64,000 nucleotides of DNA. Origin: Histoplasma ohiense. Its lineage: Eukaryota; Ascomycota; Eurotiomycetes; Onygenales; Ajellomycetaceae. The stretch covers positions 1,798,001-1,862,000 of the forward strand of contig JAEVHH010000003.1 in assembly GCA_017607445.1 (NCBI GenBank), written 5' to 3'. Position 1 is the stretch's first letter. Each line of letters starts with the position of its first letter. The translations under genes and the position numbers were made by a program. Positions 55,740-64,000 of the stretch are shown here, one piece after another. The notes beneath the pieces are model-generated. The model made no database searches. It saw only the letters and a list, made by a program, of their open reading frames with translations, and had not been told where the DNA came from.

Positions 55740-58700
55740 AGTCAATGTATAAGCAATGATAGACAGTGATTTTCTTCATTATGCTCTTATAGACACTCAG
55801 CTGATTGAGAAGCATAAGCTTCAGTGTATTCTCTTTGTCAAGTTATATAAACTCAGTGAATTTGATGATCTCAGAGAATCCACCTTCTACAATATAGTAA
55901 GATTTAATGTCAACATAGAAGAACATGAGAAAAAGAATATATACACATACAAAATACAAGATCTTGAGTACAATCTAATACTCAGTCTATCATAGCTCAC
56001 AGAATTTGAAACCTTGTTGAATGCACACAATCACTGTCTTATTTTCTCAGAAGATGACTGTGTTTACAAGAAGAATGTCAATAGAATCACTGATCTCACT
56101 CAGATATCAGTGAAAATGTACAAACTACTAATCTGTCAAATACATGAGAAGAAGAATATTCAAATGTTTGCTGCTAGTATGATAGATATCAAAAAAGCAC
56201 TAGAGAAGCTAGAACTCAAAGATCTGAAGAAATCATACAAAAAACTACTCAAATTGTACAAAGATTTTATAGATGTATTCAATGAGAAAGAAGCTGAAAA
56301 GCTTCTCTCTCATCAAGAACTCAGTATAGATTATACAATCAAACTTATCAAGAAAAATGATAAGAACTCACAACTGCTCTGAGATTCTCTCTACAGTATA
56401 TCATACAATGAGCTTCTCATTCTATAAAAAACACTTAATGAATTACTGAATAAAGACTTCATTTGTGTTAGCAACTCACTCACTGCAGCATCTGTACTGT
56501 TTGTGAAGAAATCAGAAAAAGGCTTACAATTCTGCATCAACTACTGAGAACTCAACAAGATTACATAGAAGAATCAATACTCTCTTTCATTCATCAATGA
56601 AACATTCAAATGAATAGAAAAAGCAAAATGATTTACAAAGCTTGACATCTCTGCAACCTTTTATAAGATAAGAATTAATGAAGGTGATGAATGGCTAACT
56701 GCCTTTCATATGTGTTACAGATTATACAAATGGACAGTGACTCTCTTTGAATTAGTGAATGCTTTGAGTATATTTCAGAAATACATTAACTGAGCTCTAT
56801 GAAATCTACTCAATGAGATTGCCTCAGTGTATATGGATGATATCTTGATCTTCACTGATGAATCACTCACTGAGCACTGTAAGTATGTATGACAAGTGCT
56901 TGACTGCCTACAAAAAGATGAACTGCAAATGAACATTGACAAATGTGACTTCAAGATCAAGTCTACAATCTATCTAGAATTCATCATCAAAGCTGAAAAA
57001 GATGTATGCATGAATTCTAAGAAGATGGAAGCAATTCTCAACTTAAAGACATCAGTCTCAGTAAAAGAAACTAGAAGGTTTCTAGAATTCATCAACTTCT
57101 ACTGAAGATTCATCAAAAACTTCTTTAATATCATACAACCACTGACAGATCTGATCTGAAAAGACACTGTATTTCAATGAACTGACAAAGCAGATGCAGC
57201 ATTCAAAAAGCTGAAGTATATATTCACAAACACTTCAATACTGCAATCATTCAATTCAGATAAGCATACAATTCTTGAAACAGACATCTTGAATTATATA
57301 GTAGATGAGACACTAATGCAATATGATAATAAAGATATTCTACAATCTTGTATCTTCATTTCAAAAAAGATGTCACTCATCAAATGCAACTACAAAATCT
57401 ACAACAAGAAGCTTCTAGCAATTATACAATGTCTCAAAGAATGAGAGTTCAAACTGATGAGTGTTGAGAGATTTGAGATTGTTACTGATCATAAGAATCT
57501 AGAGTACTTCACAATCACTTATAAGTTTACTGAGAGACATATGCATTGATCATTGTTTCTTAGCTATTTTTCATTCACAATTTATTATCAATCTGAAGTA
57601 GAGAACATTCTTGTGAATGCTCTGTTTCACTGAGAACAAGATATACCATCTGATGACTTGAATAACAGATAAAAACATCAAAAGCATTGATTAATCAACT
57701 CTGCAATTATAAAAAGTTCTACACAATCAGACAAATTCTGTATAGATATCAATCAGTTCCAAGCTCAAGAACCCTCACTCAAAGAACAATGGAAGCTAGC
57801 AGCAGAAGCAGATGAATTCTGACAATAAGTTATCAAAGTCATACAAAACAGAGCATCTTAATTCCCCACAGATGTATACTCAAGAACAGATATCTCAGCA
57901 TATTCAATCAATAATGACAACTGCTTACACTTTCAAGATAAACAATGAATTCTCAATTCAGAACCTCTACAAACACAGATCATACAAGAAATTTATAACT
58001 CATCAATGACTGAACACTCAGAATACAAAATCATATACAACATCATCACTCAAAAATTCTACTGATCAGATATGTCAAAAGACATACATCAGTTCATATA
58101 CAACTGTGATTGCTGCAGCTCAGTGATAGTATGATATGAACACTGAAAAGAGATACTGAAGATTCTATCTGTTCTCAATCAAACTTGTTATAATATAGCT
58201 ATTGATTTTGCAGTTTTCTTACTCAAAAGTGGAGATTCTATGAACATTCTAGTCATTGTCAACTGACTCAGCAAGAGCATAATACTACAGCTCTGTGATA
58301 AGATGAATATCAAAGTAGTTGCAGATGTCTTCATCAGAAACTCATTCTATTATATACACAGTCTGTCTTCATTTATTGTGTCAGATAGAGACAGTCAATT
58401 CATCAGTGCACTCTGAGTCTGTGTATATCAATTATTAAGAATCAAATGAAAGTTATCAACAGTGTATCATTCAAAGACTAATGAAGCTATCAAAAGAATA
58501 ATATAAATGATAAAGAATATTCTCTGCAAGTTCTGCAATTACATACAAGACAACTGAAGTAATCTGCTGTCACACACTGAGATTGCAATTAACAGTCAAA
58601 ATTTCATCACAATAGATATAAACTTATTCTTTCTTCTATACAGATACAATTTAGAGATTCTGAACTTCTCTGAGACTTCTCAAGAAACTGTGTACACTCA

Positions 58701-59249
58701 CAGTCTCATACAGACAGCAGAGAACATTGTGAGTAAGTTGAAGAAAGTTCACAAATAAGCAGAAGCTTCAATGATCAGTATTCAGCAAAATTATAAGAAT
58801 CAAATGAACATCAGAAAAAGTTCTACAACTCAATATTATATAGAAAACAAAGTCTGACTGAATCTCAAGAACATAAGAACAGATCATCTCTCATATACAC
58901 TAGATTATCATCACATCAAATATACAGTGAAGAAAGTGTTAGACATACACAATTATCAACTCAACACTCTGTCTGACATTCACAATATCTTTCATACAAA
59001 TCTGCTCCAACTCACAGCTGAGAATCCATTCCCCTCACAGAGAATCTCTGATTGACAGTCATTCATCATTATAGAAGAAGACAATGAACTCAAATGAAAA
59101 ATCAAAGCAATTCTTGACAATAGACTCAATCATCATCATCACAAATACCTCATCAAATGAATAGAATACAATCATTCAATCTGAGAATCTGTGTTTATCT
59201 TGAAGAACACTGCCACCCTCGACATCTACAAGTTCTCACTCACCTCAGT
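55740..59249 (+). pseudogene. pol: alpha4 pol: PR, RT, RNase H, integrase, chromodomain
   Basis: Protease start M-I-D-S-D at 55756 (DSG altered), open 55756-55995 and 56014-56382. RT has an intact Y-M-D-D at about 56830-56841 and R-R-F-L-E-F-I-N-F-Y at 57076-57105. RNase H is about 57270-57640. Integrase is about 57680-58850 (open piece 57812-58009 lies in a shifted frame, so there is at least one indel). Chromodomain-like end at 59080-59240. It provides the uninverted reference for the patch in alpha2. Confidence 0.8.
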
Positions 59250-59261
59250 AGAAGGGGATAA

Positions 59262-59580
59262 TGTGACAGATTAGTATTTATTAGTAATTAATTTACACAA
59301 TCAACTCTTCTTCTGCACTCACTCATATCTGATCATTGTGATCTCATATAATCTTCAATGTTCTTCCACTCTGTGCTCTGTATTTGTATAGTTTCTAATG
59401 ATTCTTTCATATAGCTTCTAATATTCTTCTGCTCTGTGCTTCACATTCATATAGTCTCTAATAATTCTTCTGTGTAGTCTTCAATGATTCTTTCATTCCA
59501 TACTCCACACTTGCATAGTTTCTAACAATTCTTTCATATAGCTTTTAATATTCTTCCACTCTGTGCTCCACTGTGGAGTA
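59262..59580 (+). repeat. alpha LTR L7 (3' LTR of alpha4), 5' portion
   Basis: tgtgacagattag ... ccactgtggagta, interrupted by LINE K2 at 59581. The remaining part would lie beyond the right end of the window. Confidence 0.85.
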
Positions 59581-60163
59581 CATCCTTACAACTACCCACG
59601 AACATAGAGGTACATTTGAATTTTCCACTTTTTCAACTGTTTTTCATATAATTTTAACTCCTCAATCCATTCAATATCATCACATATTCTCTGCAATTAC
59701 TCTACATGTGTGTACTGCACAGATTGAGTGGTCATGAAGCTCTCAACACTCTTTCATACACTCAAGATTGTTGACACAATCTACATCAGATCACTGAAGC
59801 CAGAGTCATCAGTCAATTTTATTACTGAAAAGACTGATAAGAGACAGAGAAAGACTGTTACAATGTCTTCTTCAATTTTCAAAAAAGTCAGTGACAGCAT
59901 CTTCATAGCCATATCTCAGCTGCAGAAGCAGTTTGAGAAGACTCAATAATAACAGAATCTGCAGCAGAAGACTCTCATCAGATTGACAAAGACTCTGAAC
60001 AGCTGAGTTGAGAAGAAGAAATAGTCAGTCAGTCAGAATTTTACTCAAATCTTCTATAAAAGATTCATTACATATATAACAGCAGATCTGAGTGCAGCAT
60101 CAACTCTGAGAGAGAGTACTGTCTCAGATATTCATTCACAGTCAAATTCAATGAAGATAACTG
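59581..60163 (+). mobile_element. K2: second LINE K copy, 5' end with ORF1 start
   Basis: Begins catccttacaactaccc exactly as K1 (28692), so both copies share the same 5' terminus. ORF1 starts at 59728 and is open to 59949, with stops afterwards. It is interrupted at 60164 by alpha5, and the rest lies outside the window. Confidence 0.88.
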
Positions 60164-60696
60164 TGTGACAGGTTAGCATTCATTAGTAATTAACTTACGC
60201 AATCAACTCCCCTTCTGCATCTGCTTGTTTCTGATCATTGTGATCTCATGTAACCCTCAATGTTCTTTCACTCTGTGCTTCACACTCATGTAGTTTCTAA
60301 TGATTCTTCTGCATAGCTTTTAACATTCTTCCACTTCATGCTCTGTGCTTATATAGTCTCTAACAATTCTTCTGTGTAGCTTCTAATATTCTTCTGCTTC
60401 ATGTTTCATGCTTGTGTAGTCTCTAACAATTCTTTCACATAGCTCTCAATGATTCCCCCACTTCATGCTCTGTGCTTGTGTAGTTTCTAACAATTCTTAT
60501 GTGTATCTCTTAATATTCTTCTGCTTCACACTTCACTGTGAAGCAGCTTCTGATATTCTTCTGTCTTGAACTTCTCTCTATAAGAATCTTCTTTGTATGA
60601 TCTTTTCTTCTGATTTCTTTTCTCTTTCTTTTCTTAATCAATTTGTAATCTGTATTAGAATAGTGCTAGATTGTTAATCAAAGTATGTTTGTTACA
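60164..60696 (+). repeat. alpha LTR L8 (5' LTR of alpha5), 533 bp
   Basis: tgtgacaggttagc ... gtttgttaca. Standard repeat number. TATAAG near 60589; AATCAATTTGTAA near 60636-60648 faces the leader motif TTACAAATTGATT (60697-60709), a perfect 13 nt complement. Confidence 0.9.
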
Positions 60697-61073
60697 TTAC
60701 AAATTGATTCTTCTGCATTTAAGATTCAAGTGTCTTGTTATTAGTTCTTACATCTGAGTGTGTTGTTATCAGTTCTTACATCTGAGTGCATTGTTTACAG
60801 ATCTGAGTGTCTAGTTGTTACAAGAGATCTCTTGTGAGTCTGAGTGCTCTCATTGTTAGTTATATAGACTGTTGTGTCTAAATGTCTGAGACACAATTGA
60901 CTGTATTCTACAAGATCTGAGTGTCTATAAATTGTAATGCTGTGAATAGTGTTCATGAAGAAGCTTGATAAAGCTTAGCACTGCAACACTGTGAATAGTG
61001 TCTGTGAGAGAACTGAGTGTCTACAAGTATTTCTTTTTCTTTTTTTTATTATTACATATTTTTAGATATCAAA
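60697..61073 (+). other. alpha5 leader
   Basis: Primer-site candidate at the LTR junction, then 'ctgagtgt' repeats and a disrupted palindrome (aagcttgataaagctt, 60962-60977). No gene. Confidence 0.55.
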
Positions 61074-62088
61074 ATGAACTATGAACAATTCTATGAACAC
61101 TCACTGCATCTGAACACAGTGGATGATAACTTAAATCTATAAAGCATTCTTCAGCAGCAGATGCTACAGATGACTGAATTGCAATGATGATTTACTGAGA
61201 TAAGCACTTCTGTATTCACTGTTCCTTCTACACCCACATCTCATGAAAAGTCTTCAAGAGAGAAGCTCTCAATCCTCAACAAATACAAGAAAGATCTAGC
61301 ACTCTATCTTGTGTGGAAGTCAAAAGTGAACATCAAATTGAACATTAATGAATGAGCAATAGACTTGCTATCCAATCAAGTGTGGTATATTCATAGCAGA
61401 TTGAATGATGATGTGTTAGCAAAATTTCAACTCTGAATGAGTTATTGTCAGAATCATCAGTGTATGTCAGAGCTAGTCTTCTGACAACTCAACTCTCTCT
61501 TTCTTGATTCTATGCTTCAAGTCAAGATGTTAGACTGACTTAATCAAACTTATCAGATGAATGTTGTGTTGGCAATTTATCTTTCTAAATTCAATCACAA
61601 GCTCCTAGAAGCAGGTGGGTAAGACTGGAATGACACTGTCAAGATCAATATATTATTCAAGAACTTGAACTTTCAGTTGCATAACTGAAGTGTAGAGTGT
61701 TCAAAGTTCTCAATATACAGCAAATTCAGTGCTGATCTTTGTCTGTTGAACAATAATCTGTCTCAGTTTCACACACTTCAAAATTGCAGAGAATTCTGCT
61801 GAATAAATGTGTACACTTCAAACTGCTCTACAACATCCTCTGCCTTCAAACCAGAATCAATGAACTGAGTTTCACATGTAAATGCAAGTTGCTTGAGGGT
61901 TCTCAATGTCTCAGAGAAGAATGCTGCTGATCAAATTGTCAGAGAAGTCTGCATATGCTGCAACAAGTCAGAACACTTTGCAAGTCAATGTCTGAATGTG
62001 ATTGCTCTGAGTAAACCCCTCATATGTGTGAACACTGTGTTGTCTGTGAACAGGCAAGAACAGAGAAAAGATGAGCTCTTGCTCTAAA
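61074..62088 (+). pseudogene. gag: alpha5 gag (decayed; C-terminal 64 codons open)
   Basis: Start M-N-Y-E-Q at 61074. Stops occur through the capsid part. The piece 61893-62087 is open and carries the zinc knuckle C-I-C-C-x4-H-x4-C (about 61956-62000) and the Lys/Glu C terminus. It is the best reference for the gag end in this family. Confidence 0.8.
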
Positions 62089-62190
62089 ATGTGAATGAGA
62101 GCTCAAGGAGCAGAAAGCTAGTTGAAGATTTGAGCAGAAGATGCAAGTAAATACAATCATGATCTCTGTCATTGTAAATAGCCTAGTCAA
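62089..62190 (+). other. alpha5 gag-pol junction
   Basis: Homologous to 17397-17508 of alpha2. Cut by LINE M before the protease start. Confidence 0.6.
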
Positions 62191-62207
62191 TATTATTATT
62201 ATTATTC

Positions 62208-62599
62208 TTCAATTATAGATGTATACAGTCAGTGACTATGACATCTACCTGAAATACTTCAGGATTTTTCAAATCAAGAATATTCTAATATACAAAAACA
62301 ATTTGACACATGCATTAACAGAATTCCAGCCCAGAATCAAACAACTATTCAAACTATTCAATCCAAAAATAAAATCAAAAGAATGTCAATGGGTTAGCAC
62401 AACTCAACTTCAAAACAAAGGAAATAAATATTATAAAAGACAGCAGCTATTAAAAATCAACAGAAAAGAAAAAACATTTGCAATGACTATTATCAACAAA
62501 TAATGAAGCAAACTGCTTGAAACAAATGAAAATTAACAATAAACAAAGTTAAAGAAAAGATCAAAATAAAATAAACAAAAACAACTGATCTAAATATCA
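62208..62599 (-). other. LINE M 3' UTR shared in part with the SINEs
   Basis: The last ~150 nt (62345-62191 in plus coordinates) match the SINE 3' end: tail ..gaag(aat)n, a block around 62208-62235 and the block aatttgacacatgca (62300-62314), which is aatttgatacatgca in SINE1. A-rich elsewhere; no gene. Confidence 0.75.
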
Positions 62600-63923
62600 T
62601 CAAGTGACACTATTCAACCAAGCTCTTGTAGCAACATTTGACTCATTTAAATATTCAATTAAGAACATATTTCCAGCTTTTGTATTGAATAACAAACTCA
62701 AATTTAACTGATTCAGTTGATACTTCTCTCTCAGTCTCAATCTTAGTTCTGAATACTTTGTACAAAGTAACAGAAGATGCTCTGGATTTTCATATAACTG
62801 ACAATCTGAACATAGATCATTTAAATCATCTTTAAACTTTGCTAAATATGATTTGAAATGTCCATGTCCAAGCTTTAGCTGCATTATTGTAGCAAAAAGT
62901 TTCTTCTTACACTTTATTGAGCAAGTCTTCCACTTTGGCTTAGTTTCAAATCTGGAATAATGCACACTTTTTCTTTGCATGAACCAGACATCTTGCCACT
63001 TTTGTAAACATAATTCTCTTATTCTTCTTTTAATAAAAGACCATGTTACAATTGTTTGACAGCAGACTTCTAACTCAGTGGCTCTTTTTGCAGCTTTATC
63101 AGCCATTTCATTGCCATATATACCCATGTGAGCAGGCACCCAGTGAAGATGAATAGAACAATTGAGTGAGATTTTTCTTTGAATATTTTGAAGACTTTTC
63201 AAAATCAGCTCTAGCATTGACTGTCCACTGCTGATTTTATTACTTTGAAGTCTTTTTAAGCCCTGCTTGACTATCAGAGAATATCCAAATATGCTCAAAT
63301 CTTTTCCATTGTTCAATCTTCATTTCAATCAATTTGAAAGCTCTTGAAATTGCAAATAATTCAGCATTAAAAACTTCTGACTCTTTTCCAATTTGCCAAG
63401 AATCAAGAATATAGTTTTTATCATTTTCTGAATATGCTATTCCAGCTCCAAGATTGCCTGTTTTCTCACATTTTGAGTCATCAGTGTATATAAGAATTGC
63501 TTTATTTTTCACTTGTTTCAAAAGCTTTAAATGTTCTTGAGTCTGATCTTCTTTTGAAAGTTGACTAATGTTTAAATCAACAAGATTATCAAGACTTTTC
63601 TTCCAAGGAGAGAGATTTTCAATAGCTACTCTCTCTACATTTAAACTAGAGAAACAGTTCTTAATCATTGAGCAAATTCTAAATAACTGAGATGGTATCC
63701 TTCTTCTTTGTAAAGAACTTGAATTTTCAGATAAATCAGTCTCATTCCAATCAAGATAAAGTTCCCAATCTAATTCTAATTCATTTGACTCATTTGGAAA
63801 AGAACTTGAAACTCTCTTTCTAATAGAATGATGTGAATATAGCTTCATAATTCTGAGAGCATAATTCATACAGATTTTATCAAATCTCACTTGTGATGGA
63901 GAAATAGAGGCTTCAATTTCCAT
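62600..63923 (-). CDS. LINE M ORF2 C terminus: RNase H and CCHC zinc motif, one frameshift
   Basis: Two overlapping minus-strand frames make up one protein. 63923-63240 has the linker typical after LINE RT (M-E-I-E-A-S, then C-x2-Y-A-L-R-I) and RNase H with Y-T-D-D-S (about 63490), N-A-E-L-F (about 63365) and F-S-D-S-Q (about 63285). 63316-62600 has the rest of RNase H (H-W-V-P-A-H, then N-E-M-A-D-K) and C-x2-C-x8-H-x4-C near 62815-62770. The switch lies at an A5 run (63257-63253, minus strand); one A fewer would restore a single frame. Every Arg codon seen is AGA/AGG because there is no CpG. The ORF is otherwise intact, so this is the youngest insertion here. Its RT lies outside the window. 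Confidence 0.8.
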
Positions 63924-64000
63924 AGCTTTAATTGAAGTAGTTTTGAATACTTCTAGAATCTTTCTTAAAGCTGAGTTTTGAAGTTTTTGAAACCTTTCTA

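Larger units (their letters stand above)
53764..59580 (+). mobile_element. alpha4: Ty3/Gypsy chromovirus, nearly complete
   Basis: 5' LTR 53764-54233, leader, gag from 54629, pol 55740-59250, polypurine tract agaaggggataa (59250-59261), 3' LTR from 59262, cut at 59580 by LINE K2. The insertion is in the Helitron; left flank tataa. The right end is outside the window. Confidence 0.88.
60164..62190 (+). mobile_element. alpha5: Ty3/Gypsy, 5' part (LTR, leader, gag)
   Basis: 5' LTR 60164-60696, leader 60697-61073, gag from 61074, continuing to the beginning of the pol region at 62190, where LINE M is inserted (..aaatagcctagtcaat | attatt..). The remaining pol and 3' LTR are beyond the window. 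Confidence 0.88.
62191..64000 (-). mobile_element. M: LINE with RNase H, 3' part, well preserved
   Basis: Minus strand, entering from the right edge: post-RT linker, RNase H, C-terminal zinc motif (stop near 62600), 3' UTR (62599-62208) and an (AAT)n tail (62207-62191). Inserted in alpha5. Unlike the other elements it has almost no in-frame stops. I found no CpG dinucleotide scanning 62581-64000. Its 3' UTR end resembles the SINE tails. Confidence 0.88.

Overview
This window is a transposon graveyard from a filamentous ascomycete (Pezizomycotina-like) nuclear genome. I found no convincing host gene. The assignment rests on three families of chromodomain-bearing Ty3/Gypsy retrotransposons, a Tad1/I-type LINE with apurinic endonuclease, reverse transcriptase and RNase H, a Helitron helicase, a hAT-like non-autonomous element, and short introns of fungal type (GTAAGT donor, TGCTAAC branch point). 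Nearly all coding regions are broken by in-frame TGA/TAA/TAG at former Arg, Gln or Trp codons. Differences between paired LTRs and paired target-site duplications (TSDs) are transitions, mostly at former CpG. This is RIP-like or methyl-cytosine decay. The species cannot be named from the sequence.

Names used here: alpha = Gypsy family with ~533 bp LTRs (TGTGACGGG...CCGTTACA); beta = Gypsy family with 263-267 bp LTRs (TGTAATGC...CTCACA); gamma = Gypsy family with 271 bp LTRs (TGTAATAG...TCTTACA). Nesting can be read from matching TSDs. beta3 (minus) was hit by gamma1, gamma1 by alpha2 (TSD gacaa predicted), alpha2 by alpha3 (TSD ctatc) and alpha3 by beta1 (TSD gattg). alpha1 sits in the 5' LTR of alpha2. 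Further right, beta3 was also hit by beta2 (TSD acaaa), beta2 by a full-length LINE, K1 (16 bp TSD), and K1 by gamma2 (TSD agaac). beta3 also carries two copies of a tRNA-derived SINE, one with a perfect 17 bp TSD. beta3 lies against a Helitron (49946-53763) that holds a 1.44 kb hAT-like element with a minisatellite. The Helitron is followed by alpha4. Its 3' LTR was hit by LINE K2, K2 by alpha5, and alpha5 by LINE M, which is the best preserved element and runs off the right end.

The most interesting content is an accessory gene in the beta and gamma retrotransposons. It lies between pol and the 3' LTR, on the strand opposite to gag-pol, with two recognisable introns. In both families it encodes the same six-cysteine module (C-x2-C-x10/11-C-x8/9-C-x2-C-x6-C), followed two residues later by a phase-0 intron and then by an exon aligned at an ATG (GTG in one decayed copy). 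Four copies are in the window (14410-15314, 21738-22889, 25914-26892, 31700-32848). Exon lengths match between gamma copies, and the one length difference between beta copies is a multiple of three. I do not recognise the protein.

Other points: the SINE shares its 3' tail with LINE M, which suggests a mobilising partner. All three Gypsy families have a sequence just after the 5' LTR complementary to a site in their own LTR, downstream of the TATA box, which fits self-primed (Tf1/sushi-like) reverse transcription. alpha LTRs vary in steps of exactly 63 bp. alpha2 contains a ~162 bp inverted patch. The LINE M coding region contains no CpG in the ~1.4 kb I scanned, yet it is nearly open.
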